From contig JADNRY010000079.1 of NCBI GenBank assembly GCA_015501585.1, forward strand, positions 62,001 through 126,000: a stretch of 64,000 nucleotides of DNA, written 5' to 3'. The translations under genes and the position numbers were made by a program. A model generated the notes under the pieces. That model ran no database searches, had not been told where the DNA came from, and saw only the letters and a program-made list of their open reading frames with translations. This document shows positions 37,930 to 49,877 of this stretch, one piece after another. Source of the stretch: Rhodocollybia butyracea (Eukaryota > Basidiomycota > Agaricomycetes > Agaricales > Omphalotaceae). Every line of letters begins with the position of its first letter. The stretch's first letter is position 1.

Positions 37930-39282
37930 TTTTCCTCACAGCTCTCTACCCCGAATCAGCCTGGTAACTCCAAGAATCCAATCTTTCCAACGACTCCGAC
38001 TCGAATCGCGTGTTACCAATTGCAAGTTCTCCCTCCGAACACTTACACTGCGACAAGTCGATGTTCTGTCTAGACGGAAAGGTTTATTAGCCGATGGAAC
38101 TGAGATGCTCGATACCGATGTCAATACCCAAACAACCAACGCTCCCGCTTTCGCTTTCTCGAATCAACGTTTCAACGTCAACACATCCACATCATAGAAA
38201 CGCCCACTCAACCATACCTATACCCAAATCTATACCCAATGCTCTCAACCTTCCCACCACCAGACTACCTCCCCTAGCTCTCCCAGATCCGCCGTCCCGC
38301 TTCACTTCCTTCCGATACCTCGATGTCCCCTCTGCTCCCCTCCTGACCTAACGCGCCAACAGGATGCACCCAAGAAGCGAGATAGTCTGGTGACAATCAG
38401 GTAAGACTACCCATCGTCGGTTATTAGAGTCATCAGACTTATCAGGCTTGGCCGACTTATCAGACCGCGCAACGTATACGCCTCCTCCGGAATCAGATAA
38501 CACCATGACTGATTCTGATACTGGGTTCAGTTCTAGCTCCAGTTCCGATTCCAGTCCAAGTCCAAGTCGTAGTCCTGATCCAAGTTCTGGTCCTGGTCGC
38601 AGTCACAGTCCTAGTTGTTCTCCAAGTTCTAGTCGTAGTCCCAGTCGTAGTCTCAGTCCAGGTCCCAGCTCCGATCCCGCTCCTCCTATGTCTCTCTCTT
38701 CCTCCGCCACCGCCCCCTCACGCCTTACTCAAATCCTCGACCTCCACTCAACCTCAGCCCCAACATACACCACCCCCCCCGCCCCAGCGCGCGATCCCGC
38801 CGTTCGAGATTGATTTCAACCCGGGGACGAACACCAAGTCGTTGTATTGTCGACATGTCGCTGATGATGCCGCTGCTCATGTGGATTGGAAGTCGGATTG
38901 GACGTTGGATATGGGTTTCTGTTCGGGATTCAAGTTTGTGGATTCGGACATGAATGTAGATTTCGATATGGATATGGATTTGGCTATGGGTTTGGATTTG
39001 GATTTGGATACCCGTTTGGGGCGGCCGCAGCGCTACAATGTGCAGATTGACGTGGATATGGGGATGAGGGTGGGGGTGGCCACGGGCGGTACGGGCATAG
39101 GAATGGGTACGGGTATGGGAATAGATGGGGGCATGGGCTGGGATACGGACACGCTGGAGCACCGTGCGTTGTTGACGCGGCTGAAGATCAAGTGGGAGGC
39201 GAGAGAGGGGTGGTTGATGAGGGAGGAGGCTTATGTGAGGGTACAGTGTGATGCCCGGGCTGGTGGTAGTGGTGGTGCGTGA
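37930..39282 (+). pseudogene. 5'-truncated relic of the homeodomain gene
   Basis: Begins at agctctctaccccgaatcag, which matches the homeodomain gene from its second exon (31831 onward), and continues to the end including the SPSxSR region and the D/M-rich tail. The homeodomain itself is missing. Internal stops and frameshifts occur in 37930-38440. The last part, 38842-39282, keeps a long open frame that runs through the position of the TAG in the complete gene. The left breakpoint lies in array spacer (ccggaaattttcctca). Confidence 0.8.
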
Positions 39283-40306
39283 CTTGGGGAGTCCAGGTTG
39301 GAACTTTTTTTCTTTTCGTGTGTGTATCGTGCATGGATGATGGGCTTGTCGCGCTTCTGCTTCAAGTTCTTGTTCCCTCGCTATTGCTGGGTGCTGGGTT
39401 AATCGTGTTTTTTTCCCCTTCTTCTCTCGCTATGCTTTCAACTTTCAACTCCTTGCAACGTTTTTGCTCTCATTTTGCTCTCATTCGGAACGGAATTGGA
39501 ACGGAATCCATATTACTATTTTATGTGCATGTTCAAGTTCTTTGCTCTTCAATGCTTCTTCGCCTTGATACTGTACGTAGATTCGGTCGTTTTCTTACTG
39601 CTTCACGTATGCATCATGAATGAACTCACACATGTTGCATCATGGTGCCGGCGACATCTTTGGTAGCCTGAGGTCCGCGATCACCTCGTTGAGCTGGCGA
39701 AGAGAAGGTTGTTGTTCTTGGGCGTCTTGGGCGTCCCGTTTTTCCAGTCACGCTCTCGGTTTTTTCATCTGGGCCCTTCACCTAGATATTAAGCTTTGCT
39801 TCGCTTTACAATTACATTCGATATCGTGGTATACCGCTTCAACTGCTTCATGCGTATGCGTACATCGTGTATGCTGGGAGGAAATCTAGCCAGTATTACT
39901 TCCTTCGCGGTGCCGGTGACATCTTCGGTGATTAGCGGTTAGCCGTTCAATACCTCAGACGAAGACGTTGGGCGGTGCCATTGAGCCCACTTGAGACTTA
40001 TAGTTGTATTAGGTATTGCTCACTTTCGCGCTGAAAAAATTGGCCGGACTACTATTGATAACCAAGCACCAGCTCTGATATATCATAGGTTACACCTCAA
40101 CAACGACTCAGTATTACACGTAAATCACTAGTTTTTTCGCCGAACGATGATCAACCGAATGCGGGTCATTGTCAGAAGTACTATGCGGGTTGCGGATCAG
40201 TGTCTCGTCAGACTCTCCTGTTATATAGGTTTGGAAACGGCCTAAGGTTGTTTACCAGACCACCGTCGAGTCGGAGACTCGAAAATTTACTATCTCTATA
40301 GCCTCC
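39283..40306. other. Homeodomain 3' flank copy, then spacer upstream of gene I
   Basis: 39283-39620 is the duplicate of 33186-33600. 39640-40200 is unrelated to the array and holds no recognised gene; ggtgccggcgacatctttgg and ggtgccggtgacatcttcgg (39648, 39911) are a short internal repeat. 40222 has the TATA-like run shared with gene A. Confidence 0.5.
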
Positions 40307-41804
40307 ATGGCTTTCTCCCTGACTCCAGAAGATGCGGTTATAATGCTTGATGACAGGAACTTGTTAACGGTACTTCACATAACTATTTTCTCTCAGAATC
40401 TGCTGAATGTCATTGGGGTTTCTCTCCTAGTATTTTGTTTGTGTGTAACGTTGTTTCTTTAGGTATATATCCCTAATGTTCGAAAACCAAACAGTATCAA
40501 GCGCCGTACTTTTCTTGTATGATTGGGTACTCATGCTTCCTGTCGAGCTGGATGTCGTCTGGTCCAAGAAGCTACAACCTCTGAATGTGCTCTATATCGT
40601 ACAACGATATATGCCATTCGTCGACACGGTTGCCATTCTTTTCACAGGAAAGGATAATGAATTGATTTATCGATATCTGATGCTGAACGTTAGATACGTT
40701 TACAGTGTCATTCGCAAACCCTATAGACCCGAATACATGTCGTATTCTGTATACCACTAGTGGATGTAAGTGTTCTTGTTTGCTACGCCCTGTGGGCTTG
40801 CCTGATGTATCTTCACCTCTAACAGGGATGTATATCATAGGGATAGCCCTAACAGAAGGTACTTACTCGTTAAACCAATTCCCATATCCTCAGGGGCTCT
40901 TTGGTTTTTAGATACTCATGCAAAGCTATAGTTGTCTTAACAATACGCACCTGGGCATTCTGGAGAAATGATATCAGAATGACCATTGGCCTTGTGATAT
41001 TCTTTTTGGGTTGCTGGGCACCGAATCTTTACATCATGCATCTATACCTCCAATCGCAGGCATGTAAGTCGCGCTGTACGAAGCTTGATTCCAAGTCCTT
41101 CTACTTATGTACGATATCTGTTAGACAGCCCTTCTCCCCTCCCGGAGATCGGATGCGTGATTCTGGGCGGTAAATCGATACTGTTCTTGTGCTGGGTGAT
41201 CTTAATGGTCTACGAAGCAGGTGAGTTTACATTTAACCTGTTTTCTGGCGTAGCGAGTCACTGAGGATTCACCTTCAAGTAATCCTGATACTGATGCTGA
41301 TACCCGGGCCAGGCCTCGCTTTTTGTGTGTTGTTTTTGTCACTCTCAACCCTGGCTTTCTAAATTCTTGACTACAGGGTTGCCTCGTATAGTCCGCGCAG
41401 GAAATCGGTCACCTTTGACCACCGTAGTGTATCGAGACGGTAAGGGCTATTTAATTAGTCGTGATTCTGGCACTAAGATTTTTTCGATTTTCATGAGGTA
41501 TCATTTACTACCTGTTTCTCTTTGGTGAGCAACTACAACTGGATCCTTTCCGTTGTGATACTTACCATAAGTTGCATCGATATCAGTGTTGTCAGTGGCG
41601 AATTTAGTCATTGTTCTGCTACTGCCGGTGAGTTTTTGAGGCTTGCATCCATGTCAACTTACTTATGCTCTGGTACAGAATGCTCTCCAGAACCTTGTCG
41701 GTCCGCATCAGCGAGTGATACAAACCATCCTGACCAGCAGAGCCATCCTCCATATGCGAAGTCAGTCGCGCAAATTACCAACACGTCCGGCCGTCGCTAC
41801 ATGA
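40307..41804 (+). CDS. DUF6533 membrane protein, array gene I
   Basis: Start MAFSLTPEDAVIMLDDRNLLT; microexon 40431-40440 (TATTTTGTTT); GA-donor intron 40648-40705. Shared with gene A and no other copy: the exon pair ...GLAF W LPRIVRAGN, where the GTGTGT intron ends at ctacag|GG with a ctaaat branch-like site. Both also have the TATA-type promoter and the RND/RxD loop after ALW/AFW. The last exon reads NALQNLVGPHQRVIQTILTSRAILHMRSQ and ends RKLPTRPAVAT. A near-identical copy of this end sits after the homeodomain gene (33640). No break seen. Confidence 0.7.
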
Positions 41805-41829
41805 TTTCTGGTTGCCGAGAGCAGACTCA

Positions 41830-42690
41830 GGAAAAATTTGTTACGCGGGAGTTGAACGTACACTAGACCCCAAAAGCGCCTACTTGTTCTCATCTGCATC
41901 TCCGAAACAATCGGCTAAACAAATGGATATTATGAATACATGTAGGACACCAGCCCAAACTGGAAATTTTCTTTGTGTGCAGTGCCGCGGAACTTCAAAA
42001 CTTCAAGTAGAAATCTTACTATACTTTCGAAAAATGAAACTCTTGCGCCTGAAGACAGAGCAGAGGTACCTCACGCACACCAGTCATCGTTCAGACTACA
42101 ACCACTCTCGAGTCTCCATGAGATGCCATATCCGAGTCCAAGGCTCAACCTATAGAGCGAGCAGCCTTCAAGTGTTTAGGGTTTGAAGTGAGGTAGTATT
42201 TGCCCGACCTTAGTGACGGCGTCACCACGTCTCTCCATTCCTGTAAATTGTTGGGAAATAGGGAAACGGCTGTGGGGGCTGTTGCCTTTTACGAGACTTT
42301 TCATGGATACTTATCAGGTGGAAAAAGCTTTATACTTTTTTATGTAGTCTTTCTTGGCATAACAGGGATCTCCCCTCATGAACTTCTCAAATTTTTCAAA
42401 GGCGCTTGACCGAAAGTGTTCAAGACGTATCTGGAATTGCCGGAGGAGGGACGTTCCCTCGAATGTCTCCTTTGGGCCATCATGGTTGGTTACCCACATT
42501 GACTTCCTATGTAACAAGTCTATCCTCTCTCCCTTCCCGCTCTCCAACTAGGGATACATGATCCCGAATAAGCTGCCGAGTCCCGACGAGCCCTTTCAAC
42601 TCAAATCACATCAAGTCCTTGCCTCTATTGATGGATCTCCTCAAGGATAGCCTCATCATCCTACTGATTGGAGTTTGAAACGAGCTGCCA
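41830..42690 (+). pseudogene. Relic of NYN gene 3' half upstream of gene J
   Basis: Array spacer ggatattatgaatacatgta, then ggctcaacctatagagcgag (42142), tgtttagggtttgaagtgag (42173), ggcgcttgaccgaaagtgtt (42401), ggacgttccctcgaatgtct (42448) and caactcaaatcacatcaagt (42597). Frame lost. Confidence 0.6.
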
Positions 42691-43160
42691 GACATCTACG
42701 CTTTCGGATATTTTTATGGCTTTGGGCATCTTTACGCCTTTGGGCATCTCCGATTCGCTTCCGGGCATACTTACGCTTCGGGCATCCTTATGCCTTTGGG
42801 CATCTTTACAACCTTTACGCCCCTAAGCATCATGCCTATTTCTTCAGACAACTAGTCCTCCTCACTGTTTAATTTCAACTTAACGTAATCATTTTGACTA
42901 TTCGCCTCACTCTATGTGGGCTTCAGTGTACCCGCCAATGCTGGCATGCTGGCTCTTCTGAGATGGAACTTGAGCACATTTTAAGCTCTCAGTAACTCTA
43001 TCTCCATATACAGGTAGGAGTGCCGGTCCTCTCATCTACCTAACTTTACAGAGTTAGTCCTACTCTAGACGCATCACACAACTATAGGATTACGAAATTA
43101 CTACGGCTGATGCAAGCCAGTAACCTTTCTTTATCTGGACCTCCAGATGTCTCCATGGCA
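42691..43160. other. Spacer with short tandem motif
   Basis: 42700-42830 repeats a unit like gggcatctttacgcctttgg / gggcatccttatgcctttgg about five times, interspersed with variants. No gene recognised. The remainder leads to the upstream block of gene J. Confidence 0.5.
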
Positions 43161-43226
43161 CAGGTCATCGTTGATGACATCTATGACCTTAGCAGGAGTC
43201 TTTCCATCAACTTGATAAATAGGTTC
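43161..43226 (+). promoter_or_regulatory. Conserved upstream block of gene J
   Basis: Contains the full palindrome tcatcgttgatga, followed by gcaggagtctttccatcaac and gataaatagg, about 65 bp before the ATG. The best preserved copy of the palindrome. Confidence 0.6.
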
Positions 43227-43288
43227 AAGCCCATCTCTTTTTCTGTTTGCTAGCTCCCTATATCGATATCACTTTTCAGAGCTCTTTG

Positions 43289-45175
43289 ATGACTGTATTT
43301 CTAACGCCAGAAGAAGTGGTCAGATACCTCGACGATAGGAATTTGTTATCGGTATTTGATTTCACAGTACTGTTTTCACCGCGAAGCCTGCTGAACGTTG
43401 TCTTCATGCTTCTTTCCTAGTATCTTCTTGGTGTGTACTATCTTGTACAACTATCCTCATACTCATACTCAAAATCAAAACAGTATCGTGCGCTGTGCTT
43501 TTCCTGTATGACTGGATCCTCATGCTTCCAGTGGAGTTGGATGTTGTCTGGACCAAGAAGCTACGACCTATGAATGTACTCTACATCATCCAACGATACA
43601 TGCCGTTTGTCGACACGATTGGCATTCAGTTTGCAGGAAAGGATGATCCGTCGATTACTTGACGTTATCTGGAACTGAACATTACTTACAGTGAACTTTG
43701 TGGAACCTAGTATAGAGCCAAATACGTGTCTTATCCTGTATAAAACCAGTGCATGTAAGTGCTAGTAGATCTACTTCTTATGTGCATTCATCTGATATGT
43801 TTCATCCTGAACAGGGATGTATATTATAGGGATAGTCCTAACAGAAGGTACTTGCTGGATTGATTCCTGGCATATCCTTGGTTTACTAGATACTTATGCA
43901 AAGAGATAGTTATTTTAACAATGCGCACCTGGGCACTCTGGGAAAAAGATATCAGATTAACCATTGGCCTCACGATCTTCTTCGTGGGGTGCTGGGTACC
44001 CGTTTTTTACATTGGGCATCAATTCATCAATTCACAGACATGTAGGTCGCGCGTACGGGCTACTAATGAATCCTTGAATTTTCATTCACTTGCGAGTGTG
44101 GGCCACCGCGCCAAGCACGTGGCAGGTACGAGTCCTGCAAGACACTAGTTATGAACTGTGCGCTGCAACGACCACTGACAAAACGTAAAAAACAGAGGAA
44201 GTAAAGTGCAGGGGCTACAAAAATGGAAGTATTATTAAGATGGATAAACGCCGTGTGGCGAAAAGAATGTACAGCACCAATAATCTGCGCATTAGAGGTG
44301 CAACCACAACAACATTTGATTGCAAGAAGTTCAAGAGTAAAAAGGTATCAGATGCGGTAAAGTTTTGGGTCAGAAAGTCACATGTCAAGCGCTTTGACAT
44401 TTCTAAATATGGGGAAACAATTCTTCCAAATTTGAGCAAGATCAACCCTAATCGGGAAAGAATTCCCACGCGAAACCGGCCATAAGGACGAGCCTTCATT
44501 TACATTCAGGACTCGTAATTACCCCTTCACTAGATATCCATTCGCCCCTCCCGCAGGTTGGAGTATGCGTGATCCTGGGCGCTGAATTGACATTCTTCTG
44601 GGTTTGGGTCATCTTGATGGTTTACGAAGCAGGTGAGTATTAGAGTAAATGTATGTCCAGCTTTTTGGGCTCAATATTGATGGATGAATCTTTCTGTCCA
44701 GTGATCCTGACACTGATATTAATTCCTGGTCTCCCTTATTGTGAGTTGTTTTTCTCACTTTTGACCATGGCTTTATTCTCAGCCCCGGCCCTGTATACAC
44801 TTAGTCCGCTCTGGAAATTGGTCAGCGCTGACCACCGTAGTGTATAGAGATGGCAAGGGCAAACTACTTATTTCAATCATGACTTGACTAAGATTTTTTT
44901 GATTTTTTGATTTCTAGGTATCACTTACTACCTGTTTCTTTTCAGTGAATATCTACAAATGTACCCCTTCCATTTTGATACTTACCATTCCATCCGCATC
45001 AGGGCTATCAGTGGCAAATTTAGCCACTGTTCTACTACTAGCGGTTAGCGCTTGCACCCTCAAGCTTGCCATGTCAGCTCATCCTCTGGCACAGAATGAT
45101 CTCCAGAATCTTTTCATTACATATCAGCGAGTGATTCAAACCTTGCTGACCAGCAGAGTCATCCTCCATGTATGA
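43289..45175 (+). CDS. DUF6533 membrane protein, array gene J (element in intron)
   Basis: Start MTVFLTPEEVVRYLDDRNLLS; microexon 43421-43430 (TATCTTCTTG); GA-donor intron 43637-43691. The ~430-bp repeat at 44087-44520 lies wholly inside the intron between HQFINSQT and IHSPLPQVG (about 44042-44536), so coding sequence is spared but the intron is ~500 bp. The splice after TTVVYRD uses a GC donor (GATG|GCAAGG, near 44854). One exon carries three extra bases (PQVGVCVILGA). The protein is cut short relative to paralogues: the last exon ends VILHV and stop, dropping the R-S-Q tail. Probably functional, splicing efficiency uncertain. Confidence 0.62.
44087..44520 (+). mobile_element. Unclassified ~430-bp non-autonomous element, copy 2
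   Basis: Opposite orientation to the copy at 9590-10031. Ends CACTTGCGAGTGTGGGCC...CAGGACTCGTAAT on the plus strand. Compared with the same intron in gene E (ttcattcaccccttc), the insertion is flanked by ttcatt and accccttc with three extra bases (aat), so any target duplication is imperfect. An 81-codon open frame inside is not matched by a frame of similar length in the other copy, so coding is unlikely. Confidence 0.65.
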
Positions 45176-45341
45176 ATTTAGTTGTGCAAACCAACAACCA
45201 TCTTGTTGAGGATCCAGACTAGGAGGGCAAGAGCCCCGCCATTTCTTTGATTCCCAGAACAGAGTACTTAGTAGGAGTTTGGTTTTTTCTTCCTTTAATC
45301 TTATTATACAAAATATCCTGGCTCAAGAGTCTGGCGTACCT

Positions 45342-45698
45342 TGTTGGGATCCGGGCTGGAACCCCACTATCTCGTATGCCCCGGGATAACTATAGGGGTA
45401 ATATTTCTATCTTTCGCTTTCTTTATTCCTTCAATGCCGTTATCTTTCTTCCATTATTTTCTTTGCTATATTCCTCTGCCGGGCTGCAGTATTTAACTTA
45501 GAGTATTTACGACGTAGCACCCCAGTTGATTCACTTGTAGTGTCCTGGGGTGCATACTTATCTTTTATTTAACTTTACAGCTTACTAACTATCGTACCTT
45601 CAGATATTGTATTAATTAGTTCTACAGGTACGGTTACTTATCGAATATGAGTTGATTCACTTGTAGTGTCCTGAGATATCGTATTAATTAGTTCTACA
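45342..45698 (+). repeat. Left LTR of old copia element
   Basis: 357 bp, starts TGTTGGGATCC, ends TTCTACA. Contains a direct repeat of ttgattcacttgtagtgtcc and of attaattagttctacagg. Differs from the right LTR at eight places by my count, all transitions. Confidence 0.9.
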
Positions 45699-45716
45699 GG
45701 TTATGGGCCCCGCCTC
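45699..45716 (+). other. Primer-binding site candidate (initiator Met tRNA anticodon arm)
   Basis: GGTTATGGGCCC directly after the LTR is the complement of the anticodon arm of initiator methionine tRNA (GGGCCCAUAACC in many eukaryotes), as in Drosophila copia and yeast Ty5, which prime from a half-tRNA cut in the anticodon loop. Confidence 0.65.
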
Positions 45717-48608
45717 CTGCTAAATTAATAATGAAAATCACTGATAACACCAAACTGAAAACAAAAGACTTACCCAATATACAAAATGGCTAGTAACGGC
45801 GCGATCCCACTGCCTATCCCCGAAGTCCCCGAAGACCAAAAGTTTGATGGAGGTGTACGCCTGGCGTGGGCACCTATCGAAAGAAAGATAAAGACCGCCC
45901 TTAGGAGCCAAGGTATTATCGGTTATACGGATGGGTCGATCTTGAAGCCAGCCTTGACCCCTGGAGCTCCAGAACCCGCTCCTACTCCGGTATACTCTAC
46001 AATCCCATTGATAGGGGAGTGGATGTTTAGGAATGACTGAGCGAAGGGGATGATTGAAGCTTACGTGTCAGATTTACCCTCGATGGTACCAGATGTGGAC
46101 AACAAAACAGCCACCAAAGTCATGGCCTATCTGACAAATGAATTCGGCAAAACAGACGACATGCGCAAGACTCATGCTATGCGCCGACTTCGAAACCACA
46201 TCTTCCGCGACAATGAAACCCTCGATGGGTTCTTCAAAACTTTCCGTGAACTCCGAAAGGAAGCAATGGACGCTGGGAACAACATATCAGACACCGTATT
46301 CCGTGAAATAATCCTGGCTGCATTCCCTACTGTTGCCTTCGACACCATCATGCAGAACATCATGGCCAACCCTACTACTTTTGCCTCCCCTTCCGCTATC
46401 ATTCAGCATATCACATACCAACACTCGAGGAGCAGCAACCGCCCAGATGTAGCTGTCTCAGGCGGGAACCTCCCTCAAGCGAATCTGATTGCAGCACTCC
46501 AGAATCATATCGAGCACCTCGAGAAGCAGGGTCGTCTCCGAGGCATCCTGAGAAGAAATGCTCAAACTGTATGAGGATGGGTCATCTGGCTGAGGAGTGT
46601 TTCAGGAAGGGAGGTGGGAAAGAGGGGCAATACCCAGCTTGGTGGCGAGGAAAGAAAGAACAGGGACAGGCCAATGCAACGTCATTGGCAAACACGACAG
46701 CTGCCATAGGAGAACCTACGCAACACTACGCTGCACTCTCAGTTACGGAGAATAAGCCAGTTGGGGAGACATTTGCCGATTCAGGTGCCACAGACCATTT
46801 CTTCAGGGATATATCAGATTTTGTGATCTACACGCCATGTTACTGTGTCAGTCGGTCTTCGGAGAGCTCAACTATGCTAGAAGTCATCGGCTACGGGCGC
46901 GCCAAGAAGACCTTCGTACGAGATGATGGATCTACCATGGTGGTTACGTTTGAAAATGCTCTTCATGCACCAAAAGTCTCATCAGACTTGATCTCTATTT
47001 CAAAATTGGACGCCAAGGGATTAACCGTGATATTTGGAAAAGGGGAGGCAAAGTTTTTCTCGCCTGAGGGAGTACACTTCCTGACAGGATATGGTTCCGG
47101 AGGTCTATACCAGCTACGAGAGAAGGATGCTGTGAGTACTGCATTGGGGTACAATCGCTCGATAAGCCAGTAGATTGGGAAGGGTGGCATCGCCGGTTTG
47201 GACACGCCGGGATGACTAGAATCAAGATGGCTTTGGACAAAGGCTTAGTGGATGGTCTGAAAGTGGCTGGGGAACTGAGACAAACCTCGGATTGTGGTCC
47301 ATGTCACATTGGACAGGCGAAAAGACGACCTTTCGATGGGAAAACAGTGGTGGAATCGAGATTGCTGGAGAGAATCCATCTTGACTTGACAGGCCCAATG
47401 AGGACTCGTTCTCTGGGAGGGTTCTACTATTCAATGCCCATTATCGATGGTCATTCAGCAATGACGAAGGACTATTACCTGCCAAATAAGGAGGCGACAT
47501 CCACACTAGCTGCGGTGACCAAGTATAAGGCACTGGCGGAGAATGAGACAGGTGAAAGATTACTGGCTGTACATGTCGATGGGGGAAAGGAGTTCACTGG
47601 GAATTGTGGCAAAAATGGGCGGAGAAGAACGGGATTAAGCTTGAGGTAACTCCTGCATACTCGTCGGCAGCTAACGGGTAGCTGAGCGCAAGCACGGCGT
47701 AACATTTGACCATGTCCGCACTATTCTCGTCGAATCCGGCCTCCCTCCATACCTCTGGACTTATGCATGTGCCTACATTGTATACACAGAAAATCTGTTA
47801 CCGGCAGCTAGGACTGGGTTCAAGATTCCGGCTCAGCTTTGGTACAAACAGTGAATGGACGTTGCTCACCTACGACCCTGGGGAGTTATGGCTTGGGCAA
47901 TGATTGTGAATGGAGAACCGGGAAAGTTGGATCCAAGAGCAGTTGCTGGGCGAATGGTCGGATATGGCGAGAGGGGAGTCTGCTTGTTGCACTTGTCCAC
48001 AGGGAGAGTTATTGCAAGCAGAGATGTTTCCTTCGATGAGCGTGTTCCAAATATCTTGCCACCAGCTGGAGGGGAGAGAGATGACGGGTTGGGAGACGGC
48101 GGCGAACTCAACAATGAACTCAACAACGCCGCAGCCCTGACACCAGCTGATGTCGAAGAAGAAGTGATCGAACCTATTGGTGCCGAAACTCCGATTATTC
48201 CCACCAAGACTTCTCAGGAACAACCGGCCCCTATACTCCGCCGCTCTCTTCGTAATAGAAACCCTTCAGCAATTGCTGTGGCCAGCAGAGAATTCGAGGA
48301 CCGAGAGCATGACAGCAGCGACACAGGACAAGACTGGGCCACGGCCTCCAAACACCCTCATGCAAACTTCGCAAGCCTAGCTGAAAATCTCCCAACCAAA
48401 TTAGACTCGACATTCAACGCGGCTTTCTCTGCGGTTGGACTTCCGCCAGTACCAAAGAACTATGCAAAGGCAATGGAGGACCTGAAACGTTGGATGCCGG
48501 CAATCCAGAAGGAAATCCAGCGGATGAAAGAGTTTGACGTCTTTGGTGAATTACAGGACCCGCCACCTGGAGCTACCATCCTGAATCCACTCTGGGTCAT
48601 CAGGAAAA

Positions 48609-48962
48609 GCCATTTTTGCCTAGGTGACCCCAGAGTGGCCTAAAACAAACTAGGTGACCTATGAATCCTATGGCATCCTAGGAATTTGGGCTCATCCCTT
48701 GCCAGTCAAGGCCCTTGAGGATTCCCTAGGCAAGCCTAGGTCTGCCCAGGTTTGCCCAGGTGCTCCTGGGGAACACCTGGGGAACACCTGGGCAAACCTG
48801 GGCAAACCTAGTAGGCTTGCCCTGGGTTTGCCTAGGATACCCTAGGGAAACCTCAAGAGCCTTGACTGGCAAGGGACGAGCCCAAATTCCTAGGATGCCA
48901 TAGGATTCATAGGTCACCTAGTTTGTTTTAGGCCACTCTGGGGTCACCTAGGCAAAAATGGC
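48609..48962. mobile_element. Foldback element, full copy
   Basis: About 354 bp, almost entirely palindromic: gccatttttgcctaggtgac at the left and its complement ggtcacctaggcaaaaatgg at the right. The core is dense in cccaggtttgcccagg and its complement. Non-coding. It sits exactly at the axis of a larger inverted repeat made of pol sequence. Confidence 0.8.
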
Positions 48963-49636
48963 TTTTCCTGATGACCCAGAGTGGATTCAGGATGGTAGCT
49001 CCAGGTGGCGGGTCCTGTAATTCACCAAAGACGTCAAACTCTTTCATCCGCTGGATTTCCTTCTGGATTGCCGGCATCCAACGTTTCAGGTCCTCCATTG
49101 CCTTTGCATAGTTCTTTGGTACTGGCGGAAGTCCAACCGCAGAGAAAGCCGCGTTGAATGTCGAGTCTAATTTGGTTGGGAGATTTTCAGCTAGGCTTGC
49201 AAAGTTTGCATGAGGGTGTTTGGAGGCCGTGGCCCAGTCTTGTCCTGTGTCGCTGCTGTCATGCTCTCGGTCCTCGAATTCTCTGCTGGCCACAGCAATT
49301 GCTGAAGGGTTTCTATTACGAAGAGAGCGGCGGAGTATAGGGGCCGGTTGTTCCTGAGAAGTCTTGGCGGGAATAATCGGAGTTTCGGCACCAATAGGTT
49401 CGATCACTTCTTCTTCGACATCAGCTGGTGTCAGGGCTGCGGCGTTGTTGAGTTCATTGTTGAGTTCGCCGCCGTCTCCCAACCCGTCATCTCTCTCCCC
49501 TCCAGCTGGTGGCAAGATATTTGGAACACGCTCATCGAAGGAAACATCTCTGCTTGCAATAACTCTCCCTGTGGACAAGTGCAACAAGCAGACTCCCCTC
49601 TCGCCATATCCGACCATTCGCCCAGCAACTGCTCTT
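48963..49636 (-). repeat. Inverted duplicate of copia pol segment 47937-48608
   Basis: Reads on the minus strand as the same ~220 codons (VAGRMVGYGERGVCLLHLST ... VFGELQDPPPGATILNPLWV). I see only two or three differences in about 670 bp (for example IIPAKTS for IIPTKTS), so the duplication is recent relative to the age of the element. Confidence 0.85.
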
Positions 49637-49877
49637 GCCCTAGGCAAGCCTAGGTCTGCCCAGGTTTGCCCAGGTGCTCCTGGGGAACACCTGGGGAACA
49701 CCTGGGCAAACCTGGGCAAACCTAGTAGGCTTGCCCTGGGTTTGCCTAGGATACCCTAGGGAAACCTCAAGAGCCTTGACTGGCAAGGGACGAGCCCAAA
49801 TTCCTAGGATGCCATAGGATTCATAGGTCACCTAGTTTGCTTTAGGCCACTCTAGGGTCACCTAGGCAAAAACAGCT
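49637..49877. mobile_element. Foldback element, truncated copy
   Basis: Same orientation as the full copy and matching its last ~239 bp (from ccctaggcaagcctaggtc). The left arm is missing. The right end continues cagcttttcctgatg into pol sequence, the mirror of the catcaggaaaag that precedes the full copy. Confidence 0.75.
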
